Below, piece after piece: positions 24,102-32,577 of a DNA stretch of 64,000 bases (its first letter is position 1; the number at the start of each line of letters is the position of its first letter). This stretch comes from an uncultured Bacteroidia bacterium (lineage in GTDB: Bacteria; Bacteroidota; Bacteroidia; Bacteroidales; UBA932). Made by a program: the position numbers and the translations under genes. The DNA is taken from positions 26,142-90,141 of the forward strand of contig CADBSV010000039.1 of assembly GCA_902797435.1 (NCBI GenBank). Reading direction: 5' to 3'. The notes under the pieces are model-generated. The model was not told the origin of the DNA and did not search any database. It was given only the letters and a program-made list of their open reading frames with translations.

Positions 24102-25811
24102 CTATTTTAACACTATTGGTATCCATTTATTCACTTCCGTGGCTCCGATGCCGTCGAAAGTATCGGTGACATCGCCCTTATAAAGAACGGCATTGAAGTA
24201 GAGCCTGCCGTCGGAAGAAACAGGCAGCGAGGTCTTGTCTATTGCAAATTCTGCGATGTAGCCTTCCTTCCTGGAAGTGTAGGCCGCACCCTTGCAGCCG
24301 GGTGAAGGGATTATCCTGGCTTTGCCGGAAACGTCGGCAAAAGCCATGCGTATGCTCCCCTTGCTGCTGCCGTCGCTGAACATAAGGGTGAGTCCGTCCC
24401 CGCTGGAAAGCTCCTCGTCGAGGCATTCCGCCAGCACGTACACCTTCCCCGCATCATGGGCAAAGCGGAGGCAGCACTGGGCCGGGGTGTCGCTGCCGAG
24501 GAAAAGCACCTGCCGGACGCCCTCCCATTCATCGTTCTTGCCGTCCGCCTTGACCGGCATGGAAGGAGCTTCCACGCTGCGGTTAAGATGCATCTGGGTG
24601 AGCATCAGTTTGCCGCGTTCGACATTGCTGCCACGGTAGAGCCAGGTGGTGACGGCGGCAAGGGTCGTGGGACCCACTATCTCAAGGCTTCCCCATCTGG
24701 AAGTCCTGAAACCGAAGGGGAAGAGCGGTGCTGCGGACGGAATGTCCTCTCCGGTGCTGCCGCCAAGACGAACCGCAAAATCCCCTGCGAAGCCATAAGA
24801 GACGACCGTCTCTCCCGAGGGGAACTGAACCAGATAGGGTCCGGAACCTTCGAAAGCGGACTTTACCCTTTTGCTGGGACCGGCCATTTCTCCGGTGAGG
24901 GTGACAGGCCAGCGGTAATCCTCCCAGGCAAGGGAAACCGACAATTGATGGTCGGGGGTTTCCGTTTCAGTTACCGCCATGGCTGTTTCGGTTCCGCGGA
25001 GTATCCTTACTACCGGCATCTGGTCGGTGAACACGGTACGGGTGGAATCGGGCTTGAGGCGGGGAGTTCCTACAGAGCGCTGGGCTGCGACAGCCTTTCC
25101 GCGGACCTGCCTTATGGCCTGCTGCTGAAGGGTCCAGGTGTATCCTCCGTCCTTACTGCGAAGCAGGCTGCAACCAGAAGAATTGGGATCCCAGTCCCAG
25201 TCGGAATCAGTGAAGAACACCAGTATCTCGCCGTCCGGAAGCACCATGGGATAGGGCTCCCAGTCAACCGAAGTGTGAAGCACCTGCTCGGGGCCCCATG
25301 TGCGGCCGCCGTCGCTGCTGCGTTTCATGCTCAGGCCGAATTCGCCGAGATGCTTGCCGTAATGCTTCTGCGAATGGAAGATGCAGAAGCAGAGGATATC
25401 CCCGTTTTCAAGCTGCACCGCGTCGGCGGTAGCATATTTATGGTCATCCTCCTCTCCGTCGCCGTTTTTGAACTTTCCGCCCTCGAAGACACGCTGCCCG
25501 CGCGTCCAGTGGATACAGTCGCTGCTCAGCGAGCAGTAGATATGGTAACCATGCTTTAAGGGCTGGTAGAAAAGGATATACGAGCCGTCGCGAAGCTTTT
25601 TTACCCGGCCGTAGTCGAGCATCTGCTGGCCGAGGGTCTCCTCGCCCAGCACCACCGATGTACGGTAGTCTTTTTCGAGCGAACTCCTCGAAGCGTCGCA
25701 TACGGCCGGATCGCCTGCCCGTGCTCCGATTTCCGAAAAGGAATGGATATGGGTCTGCGCCGAAAGCGTTACGGCACACAGCAGGGAAAGCGGGAACAAA
25801 AGACCTTTCAT
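24102..25811 (-). CDS. sialidase-fold protein with CBM9-like tail (paralogue 2)
   Basis: A 569-residue exported protein (signal peptide ending near S-A-Q-T-H). It shows the family blocks Y-G-R-V-K-K-L-R-D-G, S-S-D-G-G-R-T-W and S-K-D-G-G-Y-T-W Asp-boxes, W-E-P-Y-P-M-V-L-P-D-G, F-F-T-D-S and F-T-D-Q-M-P-V. A CBM9-like domain starts at P-V-K-A-D-G-K-N-D-E-W. The conserved Arg in the first block is placed like the RIP-motif Arg of sialidases, but the family is not a recognised sialidase. It lies 4 bases after paralogue 3 and 7 bases before the DUF4886 gene. Confidence 0.72.
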   Translation of the reverse strand: MKGLLFPLSLLCAVTLSAQTHIHSFSEIGARAGDPAVCDASRSSLEKDYRTSVVLGEETLGQQMLDYGRVKKLRDGSYILFYQPLKHGYHIYCSLSSDCIHWTRGQRVFEGGKFKNGDGEEDDHKYATADAVQLENGDILCFCIFHSQKHYGKHLGEFGLSMKRSSDGGRTWGPEQVLHTSVDWEPYPMVLPDGEILVFFTDSDWDWDPNSSGCSLLRSKDGGYTWTLQQQAIRQVRGKAVAAQRSVGTPRLKPDSTRTVFTDQMPVVRILRGTETAMAVTETETPDHQLSVSLAWEDYRWPVTLTGEMAGPSKRVKSAFEGSGPYLVQFPSGETVVSYGFAGDFAVRLGGSTGEDIPSAAPLFPFGFRTSRWGSLEIVGPTTLAAVTTWLYRGSNVERGKLMLTQMHLNRSVEAPSMPVKADGKNDEWEGVRQVLFLGSDTPAQCCLRFAHDAGKVYVLAECLDEELSSGDGLTLMFSDGSSKGSIRMAFADVSGKARIIPSPGCKGAAYTSRKEGYIAEFAIDKTSLPVSSDGRLYFNAVLYKGDVTDTFDGIGATEVNKWIPIVLK

Positions 25812-25815
25812 ACGT

Positions 25816-27498
25816 TTATTCTACGATGCGTATAGGCATCCATCTTTCATATTGTTTCTCTCCGACTTCGGTAAAGGCGTCAACGATTCCCGGCTTGCGG
25901 ATTTCCGCGTAGAGGAAAACGCGATCCTGAATGAAAGGCAGTTCCGCGCGGGGGATGGCAAGTTCCGCCACGTACCCGACCCCGTCTTCCCTGATAACGG
26001 AAGACAAGACCTCGGAGCCGGCTTTCACGCGGCCGTCGAAGCCGCAGCGGAGGCGGGTCTCGAAGATGCCGTTTCCATTCTGCCCGTTGCTGAAAAGGAG
26101 CCGGATGTTGTCCCTGGGGATAAGGTCTTCGTCGAGGTACTCCACAAGCATGTAGAGATACTGCTCGTCATAGGCGAAACGCATGCTGCATTGCGCCGGT
26201 GACTCGCTTCCGAGGAATAGAGCATCGGTGATGGCGCCCCATTCTATGTTGTTGCCGTCGGGGCGGATATGGGCATACGGGGCATCCACCCTGTGGTTGA
26301 GACGCATCTTCCCGAGCATTATCGTACCGCTCCTTTCATCCTGGCTCAGGCTAGGTGCGGTGGCATAGAGGGTGTGGGAGTCTATGGTCGTCATGCTTCC
26401 CCAGAGGCTGTGCCTTCGGCCGAAAGGCTGGAAGGCATAGGCATTCCTGATGCTTATGAAATCGCTCTTGCCGAGCTTGATGTTGAAGTATTTTCCCTGG
26501 AACGAAAGGGCCGTTTCCCCGGAAGGGAAATGCGCCAGGTACGGGCCACCTCCGGAACGGAAATTGTCGAGCCTGTCGGCAGGTCCTGTCTTGTCTCCGG
26601 TAAGGGTTTCCGTCCAGTTGGTGTCGTCCGAAACGAGAGTGATTGTGAAATGGTTGGTGGAATCCTGCGATTCGACTGCCGCAAGGATGGTGCGCCCGTC
26701 GCCAAGAAGCACTGCGGAGGGCATCTGATCCGTCCAGACCTTGCGCGTGCCTGGTTTCCCGTCGGCCCGTTTTGCCGTAGCCCTGTACTGGCGTATTACC
26801 TGACAATGGGTGGTCCAGCTGCGGCCGCGGTCGAGGGACCTCAACATAGTGACGCCCGATGAAGCCGGCAGCCAGTCGTGGTCGGAGTCGGTGAAATACA
26901 CCTGCACTTCTCCGGATGGCAGCTGCATGGCATAGGGTTCCCATGTGATGCTGGTGTATATGTCGGTCACCTCCCCCCAAGTTCTGCCGCCGTCGGTACT
27001 GCGCCTCATGCTGAGGCCGTCATCCTGTGGGAAACGTTTGTATCCCTTTACGGCGCGGTACGACGCAAATGCCAGGATGTCGCCGTTATCAAGCACAACA
27101 GCATCGGCCGTGGAATAGGCCCTCGTATCGGGCTCTCCCCCGGAGTTGATGATTTTTTTGGCCTCGAAGACCCGCCCGCCTTTCGTCCAGTTGATTCCGT
27201 CTTTAGACAGGGCGCAATAGCAGTGCACACCGATTCTGGAACTCTGGTAAAAGAGGATGTAGGTGCCGTCGGAGAGTTTCTTGATGCGAGGATAATGCAG
27301 GTTCCTGTGCCCGAGCTCAGCTTCCCCGAGTTCCACTATGGTGCGGTAGTCCGGTTCGAGTCTATACCTGTTTTCACGGAGATGGGAATCCACCCCGAAA
27401 TCGCAGTTGAGTTCTTCTATTCCGTGGATATGGACTTTCTGCCCGGAAAGTGCGATTCCGGACAGAAGGCAAAGGGCACAGAGGAGGATCTTTCTCAT
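25816..27498 (-). CDS. sialidase-fold protein with CBM9-like tail (paralogue 3)
   Basis: A 560-residue exported protein; the ATG at 27498 gives a clean signal peptide and overlaps the preceding stop by one base (TAATG), so translation is coupled. Blocks: Y-P-R-I-K-K-L-S-D-G, S-T-D-G-G-R-T-W and S-L-D-R-G-R-S-W, W-E-P-Y-A-M-Q-L-P-S-G, V-W-T-D-Q-M-P. The CBM9-like domain opens with H-I-R-P-D-G-N-N-I-E-W. It is the closest relative of paralogue 2 in the window, judged by motif spacing, which suggests a recent tandem duplication. Confidence 0.72.
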   Translation of the reverse strand: MRKILLCALCLLSGIALSGQKVHIHGIEELNCDFGVDSHLRENRYRLEPDYRTIVELGEAELGHRNLHYPRIKKLSDGTYILFYQSSRIGVHCYCALSKDGINWTKGGRVFEAKKIINSGGEPDTRAYSTADAVVLDNGDILAFASYRAVKGYKRFPQDDGLSMRRSTDGGRTWGEVTDIYTSITWEPYAMQLPSGEVQVYFTDSDHDWLPASSGVTMLRSLDRGRSWTTHCQVIRQYRATAKRADGKPGTRKVWTDQMPSAVLLGDGRTILAAVESQDSTNHFTITLVSDDTNWTETLTGDKTGPADRLDNFRSGGGPYLAHFPSGETALSFQGKYFNIKLGKSDFISIRNAYAFQPFGRRHSLWGSMTTIDSHTLYATAPSLSQDERSGTIMLGKMRLNHRVDAPYAHIRPDGNNIEWGAITDALFLGSESPAQCSMRFAYDEQYLYMLVEYLDEDLIPRDNIRLLFSNGQNGNGIFETRLRCGFDGRVKAGSEVLSSVIREDGVGYVAELAIPRAELPFIQDRVFLYAEIRKPGIVDAFTEVGEKQYERWMPIRIVE

Positions 27499-29291
27499 TA
27501 TTTGAGCGTTACGGACATCCATTCAGCCGGATAGTCGCGGCTTTCGCCTTCCATGTCTTCCAAAATGATGCCCGATTTCACTTTGTGGGCCTTCTTGCAT
27601 ATGCGCCTCAGGTGAACCTTGAGCTTCTCGCCGCGTGAGGGCTTTCCGCCGAGCAGATCCCAGGGCAGGGACACTTTTGCGCTGTAGCCAAGGTCTGTGT
27701 CGGAGGGGTCGTTGAGCGTTCCTTGCAGGGACACTTCCGCTTTTCCGTATTCCCAGACGAGCGGCTCCCAGGAGAATCCGTCTTCACGGTAAACGGTATA
27801 GTCTCCTGCGGCATTTACGGTTATCTTCCAGGTCCCCTTACCTTTGCGCGCAAGGAGTATCTGGAGCGCGTCGGAGTTTTCGGGGCTGTAAGAAACTATG
27901 CTCTGGGAAAAGACATAAGAAGCGAACTGGAAAGCGTCGGGAGTCCATCCGAAGTCGGCATAAGCCTTGGTTCCGGCAGTACCGCCGAGCATCCAGAGAC
28001 CATCCGGCTTGAAGGCACGGAGATCCTGCATGGCCAGCTCTCCGCGTGAGATGACGCGGCTGCGATTGACCCAGGCCCTGCGGACAAGCACTTTGCCGCG
28101 TTCCTTGCCGTCCTGGTCGCGGTAACGGAGCGTCGCCGTGGCAAGTAGTTCGTTCTCGCTGAGGCAGTCGATGGAACCCCAGTAGGCACCGGGGACGGGG
28201 AATGCTGTGGAAACTACGCCGAAATTGTCGCCGGTCCTGTCGCCCACGGCCGCGAAGACCCCATAGGTGCTGCCGTACCTGCCGTTGGTAAGGATTACCA
28301 TCTCACCGGTAGAGAGTTTGCAGCTGTAGGGCCCGAAAGCCTTGAGTTCCTTGTTGACCTGCTTCTTTTTGGGATATGCCGGGCCTCCGTTCTCGCGGAT
28401 GGCGGCTCCGTCCACATGCCAGTTCTCTTCCATGGTGGTGCGGACCACTATCGGGGAGATATCATAGACATCTCTCCCGCTCCATGTCTCAAGCGGAACC
28501 ACTATTCCCTTGCCGTCATCGAGAAGCACTGCCGTAGGCATGCCGTCCATGCCGCGTTCGTGCCACTTGGTGCGGCTGATAGGTTCAGTATCGGTCCAGA
28601 GGGCCATATCCTTCCCCTGCCATGTGAGTCCTCCGTCGAAAGAGCGGATGACCGAAGTGCAGGCGTAGGAGCCTTGGTTACGGATTTCCTGAGAATCGGT
28701 AAGATACATCTGTATCTCGCCCGACGGCAGTTCCAGGAAAGCCGGCTCCCAGCAGCGGCCGCGGTAAACCTCGCGGGGTTCGCTCCAGGTCTGCCCGCAG
28801 TCGTCGCTCACTATCATTTCGATACCGCAGTTCTCGTTGGTATTGGGAAGGTCGTTGTATCCGGCCTTGTACCTCCATTGCCAGGCCATGAGGATGCGGC
28901 CGGACGAGAGCTGGTAGAAATCGGGGTTCACAAAGACCTTGAGGTCCTCTCCCACGGTGGATACCGCAGGATGGGAATGGCGCAGAAGCCTTGCAGGGCT
29001 CCATGTGCGGCCGCCGTCGGTGCTCTTCTTCAGATAGATGTCCCAGCCGTAATGGTGGTTTTCGAAGCAGAACAGAAGGCTCCCGTCGGAAATTTTCTTT
29101 ATCCTCGGATAGTAAAGGTCGGGCTCATCCGTGTATGGAGCACCCGTAACTTCGGTAGAAGTGAATTCCTCAAAGGATGATTCATCCCATGAGAGCCTGA
29201 CGTCTCCCTTGTCCAGACCGGCGAAATCTTGTCCGGAGGAGCACGCCGTAAGCGCACTAAGCGCAATTATGATTCCGATATTCCTTTTCAT
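27498..29291 (-). CDS. sialidase-fold lipoprotein with CBM9-like tail (paralogue 4)
   Basis: A 597-residue lipoprotein (lipobox L-T-A-C-S). Blocks: Y-P-R-I-K-K-I-S-D-G, three Asp-boxes (S-T-D-G-G-R-T-W, S-D-D-C-G-Q-T-W, S-F-D-G-G-L-T-W), W-E-P-A-F-L-E-L-P-S-G and Y-L-T-D-S. It diverges at the fourth block, where T-D-Q-M-P is replaced by G-M-D-G-M-P-T. The tail is a more distant CBM9-like domain. It follows the DUF5107-TPR gene by 3 bases. Function is inferred only as glycan binding or cleavage. Confidence 0.7.
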   Translation of the reverse strand: MKRNIGIIIALSALTACSSGQDFAGLDKGDVRLSWDESSFEEFTSTEVTGAPYTDEPDLYYPRIKKISDGSLLFCFENHHYGWDIYLKKSTDGGRTWSPARLLRHSHPAVSTVGEDLKVFVNPDFYQLSSGRILMAWQWRYKAGYNDLPNTNENCGIEMIVSDDCGQTWSEPREVYRGRCWEPAFLELPSGEIQMYLTDSQEIRNQGSYACTSVIRSFDGGLTWQGKDMALWTDTEPISRTKWHERGMDGMPTAVLLDDGKGIVVPLETWSGRDVYDISPIVVRTTMEENWHVDGAAIRENGGPAYPKKKQVNKELKAFGPYSCKLSTGEMVILTNGRYGSTYGVFAAVGDRTGDNFGVVSTAFPVPGAYWGSIDCLSENELLATATLRYRDQDGKERGKVLVRRAWVNRSRVISRGELAMQDLRAFKPDGLWMLGGTAGTKAYADFGWTPDAFQFASYVFSQSIVSYSPENSDALQILLARKGKGTWKITVNAAGDYTVYREDGFSWEPLVWEYGKAEVSLQGTLNDPSDTDLGYSAKVSLPWDLLGGKPSRGEKLKVHLRRICKKAHKVKSGIILEDMEGESRDYPAEWMSVTLK

Positions 29292-29294
29292 GCC

Positions 29295-32200
29295 TTACTT
29301 TTTTAGAAGTTCATTTGCCCAGAGATTGTCATAATCGAGGGCGACAACCTTCTTAAGATACCTGCGGGCGCGAAGCTTGTGGCCGAGGCCGAGTTCACCG
29401 AGGGCGCGGGTATAGTATGCCGCGGCATTCTTGCCGTCCACGGTGACTCCGGTAGTACCTTCAGCGCCGTAGAAATTGATGTATTCCTTGATGATGCCGT
29501 CCTTGCCTTCCCTTACCATCTTGCGGAGGATTTCCCTCGCCTCAGCCTTGCGGCCGAGTTTCTTCATAGCCATTGCGGAGTAGTAGCGCCAGTTCTTGCT
29601 TCCCTTGAGCTTGTAATCCTGGTTCGCGGAAAGTTCGAAGTACTTGCGGGCGCTGTCCCTGTCGCCGAGTTTTTCGTATGCAAGGCCGAGCTCGTAGTTG
29701 ATCTGCGAATCGTGCGTCGCCCGCTCGTCCACAAGGAACACCTGATGGTTCTCCGGATAGGTGAACGCCTTGTTGTACAGTGCTATCGCTCCTTCAGCAT
29801 CCCCTTCGCGGAGCTTCTTCATGCCGGCAAGTACGCAGGCGTCAACAAAGTTGTCGTGGAAGTTCGCCACGCCTTCGCGGGTGGGGAAGTAGCACTTGTC
29901 AAGAAGGTCGAGGGCGTAGTCATAATCTCCGCAGAAAGTGCCGAGAACAACCTCCTGGGCAAGCGGATAGTAACGCTTTACTGCCACGTCATGATGGCTC
30001 TTCAGGAGCTCATAACGTTCCCTCACCGGGACGCGGGCCGCCTCGGCGGCCTGGTCGCCCTCTTCCAGGTAGAGAGGCTGCGGGTTCAGTTCGACAGCCT
30101 TGAGATAGCATTTCGCCGCCTCGGCATAGTCCTTTGTATGCAGCCAGTTGCCCCAGCCCAGATTGCGCCAGGCAAGGTCGTCCTGCGGATTCATCTCCAC
30201 GCATTTCTCCCATTCGAGCATTGCATTGTCGGGCTGGATGTTATACAGGAGGTTGCCCATATAGTAATAGGGCCTCTCGCTGCCGGGACAGGCCGCCTTG
30301 GCAGCATTCAGAACATCTATGGTCTCGAGACGGAACGGGGCGCAGTAGCCTACCGGAAGAGAAAGGCCCTCTGCATAGAGGGAGTCGTCCCCAGTAAGAT
30401 AGGCGAGCCAGAGCTTGACCGTAGGCCACTGGACGCGGGTGTTGATATCCTTAAGGAGCGATACCGCCGTATCCTTGAATCCGTTGTGCAGATATAGTAT
30501 GGCAAGTTCCAGATAGCTCTCGGGCTGCTCCCGCATGAAGCGGCGGAAGCCTTCCGGGGACAGAGTCTGGTGAAGCGCCATGGCATTCACCGGGTCCTCG
30601 CGGAGCACATCCCTGAAGCAGGCGTCGGCTTCGGCCCTGCGGCCCAGCTTTTTCAGGATGCTGCCTTTGAATGTCTTCGCCTGGTAATTGCGCCCGTTGT
30701 AGGCGATGGCCTCGTCGAGACGGTCGAGTGCCATCTCCCAGTTCCCCTGCTGGGCGTAGATCTGGGCCAGCTGGGTGTTCGCCCCGGAGTTGTACGTATA
30801 GTTCCACGTCGCACGGTAGAGAGTATCCAGCGCGGCATCCGTCTTTCCCTGCGCCTTCAGGACAAGACCGAGGTTGTACATCGCCTCCGCATCCTTCGGA
30901 CGCGTGTAGTCGTGCGTCTGACGGCGGATGGCGGTGCGAAGGTAACCCGCAGCCTTCTCATACTCGCCGCGGAGACGGTACCACACTCCCATCTGAGTGT
31001 TCGCACGAGTGTCCCCCGGGTCGCGCCGCAGCACCTCCAGGAAATAATCGGTAGGATCGATGAAAGGGTTGTGGAACTGAAGGTTGCGAAGACCTACCAG
31101 GAAGCACTCCTCCGTGTTCGCTATATCCGAGGGTTTCTTCGGGCGGTCCACAATCGGAGGAAGAGGGGATGACGGGTCCTTCACCACTGGGGTATAGGAG
31201 AGCATCTTGACGCCGCGGGCATCGAAGAGTTCGAGGGTAAGGTCGGATTCGGCGAGGGCGGGATCGACTGCCACGGTCTCGACAATCGGACGGGCCGGGT
31301 CGATGGAGGAGCTGCGCTCGTGGAGAACCTTGCCGCCGCTGCTCAGGCGAAGGGTAACCTTGGACATCTTCTCAGTGGCGTTGGCGCCTATGAGCACCTG
31401 CCCGGGGGACTTCACCTCCATGTTGATGGCGGCGTGACGGTTGCCCGCCTTTACGCCTTCCATGTCACGGATGCCGTACCAGTACTGGCTGAAAGTCTTG
31501 GTCTCGTAAGGGAAGTTCCAGTTGTAGTCGGGCTGGTTGTCGCTGTAGGCGCCCACCATGAGCTCGATGTAGTGGCCGGAGGTGTCGGTGAGGATCTTGG
31601 TGTCCCATTCGCTGTTGGGACCCCAGAGCCAGAACTTGCCGCCCTTTATGATGTTATGGTTGCCGGTGAGCATCGTACCAGCGTGACGGCCGTGGTCGTA
31701 ACCCGCCACGAAGTCGGCTTTCTGGTCATATACGAACATGGAGTTGGACATGTAGTGGTTCTTCCACCATGATGCATCGATGCCGTCCTCGTAGAAGTCC
31801 ATGTTGTTGTACTTCTCATGGGTTACGGGCCAGTGGGCGAACCAGTTCTTGCAGTGGAAGGTGACGAATTCGGTCTGCTGCGGGAAGATGATCTGGTAGT
31901 TCTCGTCCACATGCGTGGAGACATTGGCCCAGAACAGCATGGAGTTGTTGTTCTGGGTGCCGTTCATCAGGCGTCCGCTCACCTCCATGTAGCTCTTTCC
32001 TGGATAGAGGGTCACGCCGATAGCCCACTGCATACGGTGGCGGTACTCGGTCTCCCCTACCCACACAGTCTTCGAACCGTCTGCATTCTCCACGATGCGC
32101 CAGTCGCACGGGATGTGGCTCGTCTGGCGGTGGTGGTGGAACACGTTCCACTCCACTCCACCGGAAATCCAGGCGCCCGTCATGCCGACGTTCGCCGGCT

Positions 32201-32558
32201 TCACCACGTGGTTGTGGTAGAAGATGTCGTAGCCGTTCGTCTTGTCAACCGCGTACAGAAGACGGCCGCCGATCTCCGGAAGGATGCAGAGCTCGATATA
32301 CTCGTTCTCCATATATATGCAATCGTAGGTGACATCCTCACGGTTGCGGGTCATATTGTCGTTCAGCGGATAAGGATACACGCTTCTCTTTGCCCTCTGG
32401 TAGGACCAGTCCCGCTCGAAGATAGGCGCCTTCTCGGCAGGATCGAGCAGATACGTCGGCATCGTTATTTTCCCTTCATAGGCCCTCACTCCCTGTGCAA
32501 ATGAGGGAAGAGAAGAGGCCATCATCAACAAAACAAGCGGTAAGAGTACTTTTTTCAT
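29295..32558 (-). CDS. DUF5107 and TPR-repeat exported protein
   Basis: A 1087-residue protein with a signal peptide ending near S-F-A-Q-G. The N-terminal half (to about residue 480) matches DUF5107, a beta-sandwich with features of aldose-epimerase-like folds (L-P-E-I-G-G-R-L and a His-rich W-N-V-F-H-H-H-R-Q segment). The C-terminal half consists of tetratricopeptide repeats (for example A-M-Y-N-L-G-L-V-L-K-A-Q-G and A-W-R-N-L-G-W-G-N-W). Proteins of this architecture accompany carbohydrate genes in several phyla; their reaction is not established to my knowledge. Within the PUL it sits between the DUF5689 lipoprotein and the four propeller genes. Confidence 0.75.
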   Translation of the reverse strand: MKKVLLPLVLLMMASSLPSFAQGVRAYEGKITMPTYLLDPAEKAPIFERDWSYQRAKRSVYPYPLNDNMTRNREDVTYDCIYMENEYIELCILPEIGGRLLYAVDKTNGYDIFYHNHVVKPANVGMTGAWISGGVEWNVFHHHRQTSHIPCDWRIVENADGSKTVWVGETEYRHRMQWAIGVTLYPGKSYMEVSGRLMNGTQNNNSMLFWANVSTHVDENYQIIFPQQTEFVTFHCKNWFAHWPVTHEKYNNMDFYEDGIDASWWKNHYMSNSMFVYDQKADFVAGYDHGRHAGTMLTGNHNIIKGGKFWLWGPNSEWDTKILTDTSGHYIELMVGAYSDNQPDYNWNFPYETKTFSQYWYGIRDMEGVKAGNRHAAINMEVKSPGQVLIGANATEKMSKVTLRLSSGGKVLHERSSSIDPARPIVETVAVDPALAESDLTLELFDARGVKMLSYTPVVKDPSSPLPPIVDRPKKPSDIANTEECFLVGLRNLQFHNPFIDPTDYFLEVLRRDPGDTRANTQMGVWYRLRGEYEKAAGYLRTAIRRQTHDYTRPKDAEAMYNLGLVLKAQGKTDAALDTLYRATWNYTYNSGANTQLAQIYAQQGNWEMALDRLDEAIAYNGRNYQAKTFKGSILKKLGRRAEADACFRDVLREDPVNAMALHQTLSPEGFRRFMREQPESYLELAILYLHNGFKDTAVSLLKDINTRVQWPTVKLWLAYLTGDDSLYAEGLSLPVGYCAPFRLETIDVLNAAKAACPGSERPYYYMGNLLYNIQPDNAMLEWEKCVEMNPQDDLAWRNLGWGNWLHTKDYAEAAKCYLKAVELNPQPLYLEEGDQAAEAARVPVRERYELLKSHHDVAVKRYYPLAQEVVLGTFCGDYDYALDLLDKCYFPTREGVANFHDNFVDACVLAGMKKLREGDAEGAIALYNKAFTYPENHQVFLVDERATHDSQINYELGLAYEKLGDRDSARKYFELSANQDYKLKGSKNWRYYSAMAMKKLGRKAEAREILRKMVREGKDGIIKEYINFYGAEGTTGVTVDGKNAAAYYTRALGELGLGHKLRARRYLKKVVALDYDNLWANELLKK

Positions 32559-32577
32559 TTTTTATATTGATAGTTTA

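Noticed and set aside
20425-29291. Calling the four propeller proteins true sialidases
   Set aside because: Asp-boxes and one Arg alone are not enough; the remaining sialidase catalytic residues could not be placed by eye.
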